Shown: positions 24,600 to 32,959 of the stretch, in pieces
Layout of the letters: each line of letters starts with the position of its first letter
Position numbering within the stretch: position 1 is the first letter of the stretch
Assembly: GCA_009993605.1 (NCBI GenBank)
Contig: JAACTB010000010.1
Coordinates: forward strand, 1 to 53,987
Origin: Erythrobacter sp.
Lineage (GTDB): Bacteria > Pseudomonadota > Alphaproteobacteria > Sphingomonadales > Sphingomonadaceae
Reading direction: 5' to 3'
DNA: 53,987 nt
Program-made: the position numbers and the translations under genes
Notes under the pieces: model-generated
Told to the model about the DNA's origin: nothing
Database searches by the model: none
The model's input: the letters and a program-made list of their open reading frames with translations, nothing else

Positions 24600-25882
24600 C
24601 GCCGAAATTCGATCTTCTCGGGCGCAAGAAGCGCTTCAAATGGGGCAATGTCACGCTGCTCGCCCTGATCGCGCTGGCGATGCTCGGGCTGATCGTCGTC
24701 GCTTTCCAGACGATCGAGAGTGAGCGGGCCGAGCGCGAGCAGGTCGAGCGCACCAACGACATCCTGCTGGAATTGCGGAACGTGTCGAGCGCGGCGGTCA
24801 ATGCAGAGACCGGACAGCGCGGCTATCTCATCACGCTCGACCGGCGCTATCTCGAATCCTACCTGATCGGGCGCGAACAGATCGAACCGTCGCTGCGCCG
24901 TCTGCGGACCGCGATGGAGGACGAGGAGACGACGCGCCGCCAGACCGAATTGGTCGATCAGATCGAAACGCTCGCCGCGTCCAAATTCGCCGAGATGGAC
25001 GATTCGGTCCAGTTGCTCGAGGACGGGCGGCTGATTGATGCGCGCCGCGAAATGCTGTCGGATCAGGGCCAGGAAACGATGGAGCGGCTGCGCCGCGCGA
25101 TCGGCGAGATGGAACGCATCGAATACCAGCTGCTGTCCGATGCGACCGAGGAGACCGCCCGCGCCGAAGGCCGCGTGCTGCCATTGCTGGGCGCCCTGAT
25201 GCTGCTGATGATCGGTGCGATCATCGCCGGTATCCGGCTGGTGGCGCGCACCGCCCGCGCCGAGGTGGAGGCCGCGCAGGCCGTGGCGCTGGGCGAGGCA
25301 CGCGATCGGGCCGATCTTCTCGCGCGCGAGCTCAATCACCGGGTCAAGAACCTGTTTGCCGTCGTGCTCGCGATCATCCAGCTGAGCGGTCGCGACAAGC
25401 CGGAATCGAAGGAAGTCACCGACGGAATCGCGGACCGCGTCCGCGCGCTGCTGACGGCGCATGAGGTGTCTCAAGGCGAGCTCGAACGCCCGGTCGCATC
25501 CTTGCGTGCCCTCGTCGAGACGACGCTCGCCCCATATCGCTCCAGCAAATTGACCGCGGAAATCGAAGGCGAGGAAGTGCTGCTGCCCGCCAAACAGGTC
25601 ACGCCGCTGGGCCTCGTCCTGCACGAGCTGACCACCAATGCTGTCAAATACGGCGCCTGGTCGAATGGTGGGACGATCGCGGTCGAGTGGCAACGCGATG
25701 GCGATGCGATCACACTGGTCTGGGCGGAAAGCGGCGCCGCGATCGAGGTGGAGCCCGAGCGGCGCGGGTTCGGCAGCATGTTGATGACCAGCGCCTCGCG
25801 CCAGTTCGGCGGCTCGATCGAACGCGAATTCCTGCCCGGAGGGGTACGCGTCACGATCGAAATGCCGGTCGAAGACCAATAG
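24596..25882 (+). CDS. CHASE3-domain HWE-type sensor histidine kinase
   Basis: A 428-residue membrane kinase. TM1 is at about residues 20-42 and TM2 at about 197-217; between them lies a CHASE3-like extracytoplasmic sensor (AAVNAETGQRGYLITLDRRYLESY type). The cytoplasmic part has ELNHRVKNLFAVV with phospho-acceptor His248, the HWE/HisKA2 signature, followed by the ATPase region (LHELTTNAVKYGAWS, then the GFGSMLM loop). The TTG start overlaps the polA stop (TTGA), so translation may be coupled. No response regulator is adjacent; HWE kinases in alphaproteobacteria often feed the general stress response PhyR pathway, which is only a possibility here. Confidence 0.9.
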   Translation: MTPKFDLLGRKKRFKWGNVTLLALIALAMLGLIVVAFQTIESERAEREQVERTNDILLELRNVSSAAVNAETGQRGYLITLDRRYLESYLIGREQIEPSLRRLRTAMEDEETTRRQTELVDQIETLAASKFAEMDDSVQLLEDGRLIDARREMLSDQGQETMERLRRAIGEMERIEYQLLSDATEETARAEGRVLPLLGALMLLMIGAIIAGIRLVARTARAEVEAAQAVALGEARDRADLLARELNHRVKNLFAVVLAIIQLSGRDKPESKEVTDGIADRVRALLTAHEVSQGELERPVASLRALVETTLAPYRSSKLTAEIEGEEVLLPAKQVTPLGLVLHELTTNAVKYGAWSNGGTIAVEWQRDGDAITLVWAESGAAIEVEPERRGFGSMLMTSASRQFGGSIEREFLPGGVRVTIEMPVEDQ

Positions 25883-25940
25883 GCGCCAGCGGTCATACGA
25901 CCGGTTGAACCGCCCATTCTCTCCGCATAGGGCTTTCGCA

Positions 25941-27020
25941 ATGTTCGACCGCTTCGATCCGCGCAAATACGAAATCGATACCGAGCTCCTGATCCAGATC
26001 GCGATCGCGCTGGGCGGTGCGATCCTGATCGCGCTGGCGCTGCATTGGCTGGCGATGACCGTGCTGCGCCGCATTGCTCGCCTGTCCGTCAACGTGGTGG
26101 ATGATGCAGTGGTCGCGCGGGTGCGCAATCCGCTGCGCTGGGTCATGCTCGGCATCGCGATTTCCGCCGCCGCGAATGGCGATGCCTTGGTCGGCGACGA
26201 ATGGGATGCCGCCGCCCGCTTCGTAATGCCCGCACTGATCGGCTGGCTGCTCTATGCCGCGGTCAAGGGCGTGTCGCAAGGATTGCAGCACCAGTTCGAC
26301 GCCGCCGACGACCCGGTGGCCATGCGCGCGCAGCGGACCCGGCTCGAAATCCTCGCCCGGACGGTCAATGTCGCGGTCGTCATCATCACCGTGTCGCTGA
26401 TCATGCTGAACATCCCCGGCGTCCGCGATATCGGAACCGCAATGCTGGCCTCGGCCGGGCTTGCGGCGCTGGCCGTCGGCGCGGCGGCCCAGCCCGCGCT
26501 CAAATCGCTGATCGGCGGCTTGCAGATGGCACTGACCCAGCCGCTGCGGATCGGCGATCTCGTCAAACTGGAAGGCGAGGTCGGGCGGGTCGAGGAAATC
26601 CGCATGAGCTTCGTCACGGTGCGCACCTGGGATGAGCGCGTGCTGGTGGTGCCGACCGTGCGTTTCCTCGAGGACACGTTCGAGAACTGGTCGCGGATCA
26701 GCGAGAAACTGACCGGCCCGGTCTTTCTCCACCTCGACCCGGCAACCGATGTCGCGCCGATCAGGGAAGAGTTCGAACGCTTCGTCAAGGCGCACGAGCT
26801 GTTCGACGGGCGCAATCTGGCCCTGCTGATGACCGAGGCCTATCCCGAAAGCATCGAACTGCGCCTGGCGATGAGCGCGGGGACGATCGGCGATCTGTTC
26901 ACCCTGCGCTGCGACGTGCGCGAACATATGCTGCGCTGGCTGCGCGAGACCATGCCCGAAGCGCTCATCCGCCACCGCCTCGAAGTCGAGGCGGCGAATG
27001 CCCGGGCGAAGGCTGGATAG
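25941..27020 (+). CDS. MscS-family mechanosensitive channel protein
   Basis: A 359-residue protein with four hydrophobic segments near residues 15-38, 60-85, 90-110 and 130-155. A pore-like helix (AMLASAGLAALAVGAAAQPALKS, in parts) follows, then a cytoplasmic MscS beta domain with IGDLVKLEGEVGRVEEIRMSFVTVRTWDERVLVVP. It resembles the YbdG/YnaI-like branch rather than the small MscS at 12505. The ATG at 25941 was preferred over an in-frame TTG at 25905. It follows the sensor kinase after 58 bases, so the two may be cotranscribed, and it converges with the CDC48-like gene. Confidence 0.88.
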   Translation: MFDRFDPRKYEIDTELLIQIAIALGGAILIALALHWLAMTVLRRIARLSVNVVDDAVVARVRNPLRWVMLGIAISAAANGDALVGDEWDAAARFVMPALIGWLLYAAVKGVSQGLQHQFDAADDPVAMRAQRTRLEILARTVNVAVVIITVSLIMLNIPGVRDIGTAMLASAGLAALAVGAAAQPALKSLIGGLQMALTQPLRIGDLVKLEGEVGRVEEIRMSFVTVRTWDERVLVVPTVRFLEDTFENWSRISEKLTGPVFLHLDPATDVAPIREEFERFVKAHELFDGRNLALLMTEAYPESIELRLAMSAGTIGDLFTLRCDVREHMLRWLRETMPEALIRHRLEVEAANARAKAG

Positions 27021-27064
27021 CGGCCACGCCGGGCCGAAGCGGTGGTCGCTCCGGCCCGCTGGCG

Positions 27065-29374
27065 CTAGTCCCCGTGCTTTTTCTCGCGCGTGCTTTCGAC
27101 CATCCCATCATAAACGAACCCGATCGGCACAGCTTCCGCCGCGCGCTTCTTCAGCTCGCCGCGCATCTTCTTGTATTCTTCTTCCATCTTGAGCGTCACC
27201 GTGGCGCGCGACTCTTCGAGCGCTTCGACGAAGTCCTGATTGCTCACCTCGGTCACTTCGCGGCCCACCCGGTGCAGCGCGTTGAGGCCCGCGCGGCGAA
27301 CCACGTCCTCGAGATCGGCTCCGGTGAAACGCTCGGTCTTCCCCGCCACATCGGCGAGATCGACATCGTCGGCCAGCGGCATGTCGCGGGTGTGGATCTT
27401 GAGGATATGCTCGCGCCCGCCCTGATCAGGCGTGCCGACATAGACCAGCTCGTCGAACCGGCCCGGACGAAGCAGCGCGGGATCGACTAGAGTCGGGCGA
27501 TTGGTGGCGCCGATCACGACGACCGACTGCAATTCTTCGAGTCCGTCCATTTCGGCGAGGATCGTATTGACCACACGGCCCGTCACCTGCGGTTCGCCCG
27601 CACCCGATCCGCGCGCGGGGACCAGGCTGTCGATCTCGTCGATAAAGACGACACACGGGGCCACGGCGCGGGCACGCTGGAACATGCGCGCGATCTGCTG
27701 CTCGCTTTCGCCATACCATTTGGACAGGAGGTCCGAGCTCTTCATCGAGATGAAGTTCGCCTCCGCCTCCTTGGCGACGGCCTTGGCCAGCAGCGTCTTG
27801 CCCGTGCCCGGAGGCCCGTAGAGGAGGAAGCCCTTGGCCGGACGGATCCCGAGCCGGTGAAAGGCTTCCGGATTGCGCATCGGCAGCTCGATGCCTTCCT
27901 TGAGCTTGTCGACCGCATCGCCCACGCCGCCGACATCGCTCCATTCGACATTGGGAACCTGCACCATGACTTCGCGCATGGCGGAAGGCTGGATGCGCTT
28001 CAGCGCGCTGATGAAATCCTCGCGGCTGACATAGAGATCGTCGAGCACTTCGGGCGGGACCGTCCGCTCGTCGAGATCGAGGCGCGGCATGATTCGGCGC
28101 ACCGCGTCGATCGCCGCTTCGCGCGCGAGCGCCGCGATATCCGCGCCAACGAAGCCGTGCGTTGTGCGAGCCAGCTCCTTGAGATCGACCTTGTCGCCCA
28201 AGGGCATGCCGCGCGTATGGATGCCGAGGATTTCGCGCCGTCCGTTCTCGTCGGGAACGCCGATCACGATTTCGCGATCGAAGCGGCCCGGACGGCGCAG
28301 CGCCTCGTCGATGGCGTCGGGACGGTTGGTGGCGGCGATCACGACCACGTTGGCGCGCGATTCCAGGCCGTCCATCAGCGTCAGCAATTGGGCGACGAGG
28401 CGCTTTTCCGCCTCGCCCGGCACCCGGTCGCGCTTGGGGGCGATCGAATCGATCTCGTCGATGAAGATGATCGCGGGCGCGTTACGGCTCGCCTCCTCGA
28501 ACACTTCGCGCAGGCGCTTCTCGCTCTCGCCATACCCCGAGCCCATGATTTCAGGGCCGTTGATGATCGAGAAATTCGCATCACTCTCGTTCGCGACCGC
28601 CTGCGCCAGCCGGGTCTTCCCAGTTCCGGGCGGGCCGTGCAGCAGCACGCCTTTTGGCGGATCGACGCCGAGGCGCGTAAACAGCTCGGGATAGCGCAGC
28701 GGCAGCTCGACCATCTCGCGCAATTGCTGGATCGTCTCCTCGATCCCACCGACATCGTCGTAATTGACGACCGCGCGGCCCGCTTTAGCCTCCTCGTATT
28801 CGGCGCGCAGTTCGACCTCGGTGTTCTCGTCGATATGAACGATGCCCTTGGGCGCCGTCGAAAGGACGGTCAGGCGGATCTGCGTCAGGGCGTAGGCAGG
28901 CGAATTGACCATGCGGCGCAGTTCCTGCGGCATGTTCTGAACCGGCTGCTGCCCCGTCGTCGCGACGAGATCGCCCGCGACCAGCGGTTTCCTGAAGAAA
29001 TTGCGCTTCAGCGCCTGGGCCGGGCCCTGCAAACGCATTTCGCGGCTGGCGGGCGCGAAAACGACACGGGTCGCAGGGCGCGACTCGGCGGATACGATCG
29101 TGACGTGCTCGCCCGATCCGGTTTCGGCATTGCCCCGTTGCAAACCGTCGAGGCGCACCACGTCGAGCGCCTGATCCTCGTCATAGGCCGCCATCGCGAC
29201 CGCGGCGGTCGCGCGCTTGCCGGTGATTTCGACCACGTCGCCTTCGGTGATGCCCAGTTTCTGGAAGGCGGTGCGTGGCAGGCGCGCTATGCCCTGCCCG
29301 CTTTCCTCCTGCCGTGCCGCCGCAACTTGCAGCCTTACCGTATTGCTATCGATCGCAGCTTGCGCATCGGCCAT
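27065..29374 (-). CDS. CDC48/VCP-like AAA+ ATPase
   Basis: A 769-residue protein with the full architecture of eukaryotic and archaeal CDC48/p97. There is an N-terminal double-psi barrel region (about 10-190, with RLPRTAFQKLGITEGDVVEITG) and two AAA modules. D1 has Walker A GPPGTGKT at 247-254 and Walker B IIFIDEID; D2 has Walker A at 520-527 and VVFIDEID. Both have NRPD/NRPT sensor and PGRFD arginine-finger segments. Such unfoldase/segregase homologues occur in a limited set of bacteria, including sphingomonads. The bacterial substrate is not known. A candidate small RNA with its own terminator lies upstream on the same strand. The C-terminus ends EKKHGD without the eukaryotic cofactor-binding tail. 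Confidence 0.95.
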   Translation of the reverse strand: MADAQAAIDSNTVRLQVAAARQEESGQGIARLPRTAFQKLGITEGDVVEITGKRATAAVAMAAYDEDQALDVVRLDGLQRGNAETGSGEHVTIVSAESRPATRVVFAPASREMRLQGPAQALKRNFFRKPLVAGDLVATTGQQPVQNMPQELRRMVNSPAYALTQIRLTVLSTAPKGIVHIDENTEVELRAEYEEAKAGRAVVNYDDVGGIEETIQQLREMVELPLRYPELFTRLGVDPPKGVLLHGPPGTGKTRLAQAVANESDANFSIINGPEIMGSGYGESEKRLREVFEEASRNAPAIIFIDEIDSIAPKRDRVPGEAEKRLVAQLLTLMDGLESRANVVVIAATNRPDAIDEALRRPGRFDREIVIGVPDENGRREILGIHTRGMPLGDKVDLKELARTTHGFVGADIAALAREAAIDAVRRIMPRLDLDERTVPPEVLDDLYVSREDFISALKRIQPSAMREVMVQVPNVEWSDVGGVGDAVDKLKEGIELPMRNPEAFHRLGIRPAKGFLLYGPPGTGKTLLAKAVAKEAEANFISMKSSDLLSKWYGESEQQIARMFQRARAVAPCVVFIDEIDSLVPARGSGAGEPQVTGRVVNTILAEMDGLEELQSVVVIGATNRPTLVDPALLRPGRFDELVYVGTPDQGGREHILKIHTRDMPLADDVDLADVAGKTERFTGADLEDVVRRAGLNALHRVGREVTEVSNQDFVEALEESRATVTLKMEEEYKKMRGELKKRAAEAVPIGFVYDGMVESTREKKHGD

Positions 29375-29508
29375 CCGCTTTACCCGTCCTCAATTCGTGT
29401 CACAGGCAGCGCAAGTAGGAACCGCCCCTTCACGATGCAAATGAGCGAAGCGGGCGTGGGGTCCTCGAAAACCTGTCGTACCGCTCGGATGAACAGAAAA
29501 CGGGCAAG

Positions 29509-29573
29509 AAAAAAGCCCGGCTGGCGAACCAACCGGGCTATGAAGTCTTGGGAGAGGATGCCTGAAAAGGCAT
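29509..29573 (-). ncRNA. Candidate small RNA upstream of the CDC48-like gene
   Basis: Read on the minus strand, a sigma-70-like promoter is followed by a compact unit of about 65 bases. It holds a 5' hairpin ATGCCT-TTTC-AGGCAT, an unpaired linker beginning CCTCTCCCAAGACTTCAT, and a 3' hairpin AGCCCGG...CCGGGCT with a TTCG loop and six T residues. This is the layout of short alphaproteobacterial two-hairpin sRNAs with a C-rich anti-Shine-Dalgarno linker. The same bases could also encode an 11-codon leaderless peptide (MPFQASSPKTS) or act as an attenuator for the gene at 27065-29374, whose start is about 135 bases downstream. Confidence 0.45.
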
Positions 29574-29577
29574 GAGT

Positions 29578-29606
29578 GATATGCGGTCGCAGCAATTTTT
29601 GTGCAA
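29578..29606 (-). promoter_or_regulatory. Candidate promoter of the small RNA
   Basis: On the minus strand TTGCAC (29606-29601), a 17-base spacer and CATATC (29583-29578). Transcription would begin near 29572, exactly at the 5' hairpin. Confidence 0.5.
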
Positions 29607-29740
29607 GTGCGAAAACGACATTCCGACTTGCAAAAAGCGCAACACCTTGACGGCGATTTATGCAATCGAGCAGGAGCGCGGGTGGGGGTGACAGAGCCGC
29701 GCCTTGGTCCTAACACCCGCCTGCCGTAACGGAGGTCCGA
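29607..29740. other. Non-coding region upstream of the CoA-transferase operon
   Basis: It must contain the promoter of the plus-strand operon starting at 29741. I see TTGACG at 29647-29652 but no convincing -10 at the right distance. CGGAGG just before 29741 is the ribosome-binding site of the TTG start. Confidence 0.4.
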
Positions 29741-30463
29741 TTGAACAAGCTCTACCCCGACGCCGCCGCCGCCCTCGATGGGGTGCTGAAAGACGGTATG
29801 CTGATCGCCAGCGGAGGCTTCGGCCTGTGCGGCATTCCCGAACGCCTGCTCGTCGCGATCCGCGAGTCGGGGGTAAAGGACCTGACCTTCGCCAGCAACA
29901 ATGCCGGAATCGACAATGAAGGCATCGGAATGCTGCTGCGCACCAAGCAGGTGAAGAAGATGATCAGCTCCTATGTCGGGGAGAACAAGGAGTTCGAGCG
30001 TCAATTCCTCTCGGGCGAGCTCGAGGTCGAATTCTGTCCCCAAGGCACTCTGGCGGAGCGGATGCGCGCAGGGGGCGCGGGCATTCCCGGCTTCTACACC
30101 AAGACCGGCGTCGGCACGCAGGTGGCCGAGGGCAAGGAGGTGAAGAGCTTCGAGGGCCCTGACGGCGTCAGCGAGGACTATATTCTCGAACGCGGCATCT
30201 TCGCCGATCTGTCGATCGTGAAGGCCTGGAAGGCGGACGAGACCGGCAATGTCGTGTTCCGCAAGACCGCGCGGAATTTCAACATGCCCGCCGCCACCTG
30301 CGGCAGGGTCTGCGTCGCCGAGGTCGAGGAGATCGTGCCGGTGGGCGAGCTCGATCCCGATGCGATCCACCTGCCGGGTGTGTTCGTCAATCGCCTGATC
30401 CTGGGCGCGCCCTATGACAAGAAGATCGAATTCGTGACGGTGAGGGAACGCGAAGCGGCGTGA
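29741..30463 (+). CDS. scoA: 3-oxoacid CoA-transferase subunit A
   Basis: Subunit A of a succinyl-CoA:3-ketoacid-type CoA-transferase, used in ketone-body and branched-chain acid breakdown. The 240 residues include the glycine-rich GGFGLCGIPE motif near residue 27, which is the family signature, and AERMRAGGAGIPGFYTKTGVGT. The start is TTG, with CGGAGG eight bases upstream. The gene ends in GTGA, where its stop overlaps the GTG start of the HAD-like lipoprotein that separates it from subunit B. The acyl substrate cannot be told. Confidence 0.93.
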   Translation: MNKLYPDAAAALDGVLKDGMLIASGGFGLCGIPERLLVAIRESGVKDLTFASNNAGIDNEGIGMLLRTKQVKKMISSYVGENKEFERQFLSGELEVEFCPQGTLAERMRAGGAGIPGFYTKTGVGTQVAEGKEVKSFEGPDGVSEDYILERGIFADLSIVKAWKADETGNVVFRKTARNFNMPAATCGRVCVAEVEEIVPVGELDPDAIHLPGVFVNRLILGAPYDKKIEFVTVREREAA

Positions 30464-31335
30464 GCCCCAAGCGCGTCCTTTCCGGCCTCGCGCTGGCAGG
30501 CGCGGCGGTGGCGTTGCAGGGCTGCGTCGTGGCGGCGGCGGCGCCGCTGGCAGCGGCTGGCGTCGCCATCGTCAAGGGCAAACGCGAGACGCCCCGCGCG
30601 CCGCTGGTGGCAACGACGCCACCTGCGGTCCAGGGTTTGTCTCGGTCCACGGAGCTTCCAAGCCCGCCCGTTGCGTCCTCCGCCCCGGCCCAGGCCGTTT
30701 CTGCGAGCGATCGCGCCATCGTCCTGTCGGGGCTCGCCGCCATGCCCGCACCGACCGCGCGCGATATCGGGGCCAGCGACGGCGCGATCCTGTCCTTCGC
30801 ACGCCACGCGCTCGACCGGGCGGAGGCGAGCCCGGCCAATGCCTCGACGCGCAGCGCGCTGCTGGCGTCGCCCGGCGCGCTCGGCACCGACCGCGCCACG
30901 TGCCGCGATCGTCCGGCGATGGTGCTGATCGACCTCGATCCCGGACGCAATGCCTTCGACCCGCTCGCGGCCAGCCGAACCGACCCCGCTCTGGTGGACG
31001 CGCTGGCGACCTTGCGCGAACGCGATGTCGTGATCGCCTGGCAGACGCGCCTGGGCGAAAATTTCGCGGACGTCGTTCGCAGCGCGCTCGCCCGCACCGG
31101 CCTCGACCCCAGGAGAGAGGATCGGCTCGAAGTGCTCGGCTCTCTCGACGAGCGCAAGCAGACCCGGCGCGACGCTCTGGCAAAGACGCACTGCATCGTC
31201 GCCATCCTGGGCGACGAACGCGCGGATTTCGACGAACTCTACCTTTATCTCAAGGACCAGGACGCGGTCGTGCCGCCCGATGCGATCATCGGCAATGGGT
31301 GGTTCCTGGCGTCCCCGATCATCAACGAAGGATGA
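30460..31335 (+). CDS. Divergent HAD-like lipoprotein
   Basis: A 291-residue exported protein with a lipoprotein signal (MSPKRVLSGLALAGAAVALQGC, Cys22) and a Pro/Ala/Ser-rich spacer to about residue 85. The C-terminal half aligns by eye with the acid phosphatase-like neighbour at 31332: LIDLDPGRN (D158-x-D160) matches [16 protein letters not shown] matches the FNTNRQY strand, and AILGDERADFDELY matches [14 protein letters not shown]. The first DxD is kept, but the following Glu-Thr of the family is replaced by Pro-Gly. The GTG start overlaps the scoA stop, and its own stop overlaps the next ATG. It may be a degenerate or altered phosphatase. Confidence 0.72.
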   Translation: MSPKRVLSGLALAGAAVALQGCVVAAAAPLAAAGVAIVKGKRETPRAPLVATTPPAVQGLSRSTELPSPPVASSAPAQAVSASDRAIVLSGLAAMPAPTARDIGASDGAILSFARHALDRAEASPANASTRSALLASPGALGTDRATCRDRPAMVLIDLDPGRNAFDPLAASRTDPALVDALATLRERDVVIAWQTRLGENFADVVRSALARTGLDPRREDRLEVLGSLDERKQTRRDALAKTHCIVAILGDERADFDELYLYLKDQDAVVPPDAIIGNGWFLASPIINEG

Positions 31336-32285
31336 CGATGCGGCCTCTCCTCACGGTCTGTCTTGGTGCCATGGCGCTCGCCGCGTCCGGTTGCGCGCCG
31401 AGCATGGCCACCACCGCGCCAGCGGTCGGCGCCGCGCCCGTCTCCGGCCTAGAAAGTGATGCGCCAGATTCGATGCGCTGGCTCTACGCCTCTGGCGAAG
31501 CGGCAGGCGTCTCGATCCAGACTTGGCGGATGCTGGCCGACTATGCCGGGAAAGTGGCGCAAGGCCCCGCGCCCGCCCGTTCGGTGATGATGGGCTTAGG
31601 CGGAGAAGGATCGGCGGACCCGATCGGCACCGTATCCTGCCGCCGCGCCGATGGCACCGCGAAACCGCTGGCCGTCGTGTTCGATGTCGACGAGACGGTC
31701 ATCCTCAATGAAGGCTACGAATATTTCCTCGCCACCGGCCACAGCTACAGCCGCGAGACGTGGGAGATGTGGGAGCGGAGCGGCGCGGCTGCGGTTTCAC
31801 CCGTGCCCGGCGCCGTCACGGGCCTGCGCCGCCTGCGCGAAGCGGGCGTGACTCCGGTCTTCAACACCAATCGCCAATACAGCCCCGAAGGCGCCGCGCG
31901 CGCGATCGCCATGGCGGGCCTCGGCGAGGCGGTGCATCGCGAAACCCTGTTCCTGCGCGGTGACGATGGCGCGAACACGAGCGGAAAGGATGGCCGCCGC
32001 GCCCTGATCGCCGAACGCTATTGCGTGATCGCGCTGGCGGGCGACAATCTCGGCGATTTCGCGGATGTCTTCAACGACGATGCGCGCGGTATCCAGGCGC
32101 GCCGTACCCTCGCCGCGCGGGGCGATTACGCGCAACTCTGGGGGCAAGGCTGGTTCGCCTTCCCCAACCCCGTTTACGGCGATTCCATCACGGGCACGAT
32201 CGGGGAAGTCTTTTCCGAAACCCGCCGCTGGAACCCTACGACCGCGCGCTCCGACGCGCCCGCAATCATGAACGAAGGCCAATGA
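31332..32285 (+). CDS. HAD-family acid phosphatase/5'-nucleotidase lipoprotein (class C type)
   Basis: A 317-residue lipoprotein (signal [21 protein letters not shown]) of the class C acid phosphatase or lipoprotein e(P4) family, which dephosphorylates nucleotides outside the cytoplasm. Motif I is [10 protein letters not shown] with D118 as nucleophile and D120 as acid; motif II is in FNTNRQY; motif III/IV is [10 protein letters not shown] 31332 overlaps the stop of the upstream HAD-like gene, and the next gene, scoB, starts one base after its stop. Its place between two subunits of a cytoplasmic CoA-transferase is odd and argues for co-regulation rather than direct partnership. Confidence 0.88.
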   Translation: MTMRPLLTVCLGAMALAASGCAPSMATTAPAVGAAPVSGLESDAPDSMRWLYASGEAAGVSIQTWRMLADYAGKVAQGPAPARSVMMGLGGEGSADPIGTVSCRRADGTAKPLAVVFDVDETVILNEGYEYFLATGHSYSRETWEMWERSGAAAVSPVPGAVTGLRRLREAGVTPVFNTNRQYSPEGAARAIAMAGLGEAVHRETLFLRGDDGANTSGKDGRRALIAERYCVIALAGDNLGDFADVFNDDARGIQARRTLAARGDYAQLWGQGWFAFPNPVYGDSITGTIGEVFSETRRWNPTTARSDAPAIMNEGQ

Positions 32286-32286
32286 G

Positions 32287-32946
32287 ATGACCGATACGAC
32301 TGCCAAGGGCTGGGACCGCAACCAGATGGCCGCCCGCGCCGCGAGGGAGCTGGAGGACGGCTATTACGTCAATCTGGGCATCGGCATCCCGACGCTGGTG
32401 GCCAATCACATCCCCGAAGGGATGCACGTCACGCTCCAGAGCGAGAACGGGATGCTCGGCATCGGCCCCTTCCCCTATGAGGGCGAAGAGGACGCCGATC
32501 TTATCAATGCGGGCAAGCAGACCATCAGCGAACTGCCCCACAGCGCCTATTTCGACAGCGCGACCAGCTTCGCCATGATCCGCGGGGGCCATATCGACCT
32601 GACCGTGTTGGGCGCGATGGAAGTGGCCGAAAACGGCGACATCGCGAACTGGATGATCCCGGGCAAGATGATCAAGGGGATGGGCGGCGCGATGGATCTG
32701 GTCGCGGGGGTGAAGAAGATCATCGTCGTCATGGATCACACGGCCAAGGACGGTTCGCCCAAATTCCTGCCCGAATGCTCGCTCCCGCTAACGGGAACGG
32801 GCGTGGTCGACATGGTCATCACCAATCTCGGTGTGTTCCAGCGGCCCGATCATAACAGCCCCTTCCGTCTGATCGAACTCGCGCCGGGGGTCAGCGAGGC
32901 GGATATCGCGGCCAGCACGACGGCGCAGTACGAAACCGCGCTTTGA
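32287..32946 (+). CDS. scoB: 3-oxoacid CoA-transferase subunit B
   Basis: Partner of the subunit at 29741. The 219 residues carry the catalytic glutamate E53 in [10 protein letters not shown], where the covalent CoA thioester forms, plus the [15 protein letters not shown] and [19 protein letters not shown] signatures. It starts one base after the stop of the HAD phosphatase. In most genomes subunit B follows subunit A directly; here 1.8 kb of lipoprotein genes separate them. A CaiB-type transferase follows after 13 bases. Confidence 0.95.
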   Translation: MTDTTAKGWDRNQMAARAARELEDGYYVNLGIGIPTLVANHIPEGMHVTLQSENGMLGIGPFPYEGEEDADLINAGKQTISELPHSAYFDSATSFAMIRGGHIDLTVLGAMEVAENGDIANWMIPGKMIKGMGGAMDLVAGVKKIIVVMDHTAKDGSPKFLPECSLPLTGTGVVDMVITNLGVFQRPDHNSPFRLIELAPGVSEADIAASTTAQYETAL

Positions 32947-32959
32947 TCCGACCCGGATC

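Noticed and set aside
27857..29575. 572-codon plus-strand frame opposite the CDC48-like gene
   Set aside because: Antisense shadow without domain features; it also crosses the candidate sRNA terminator.
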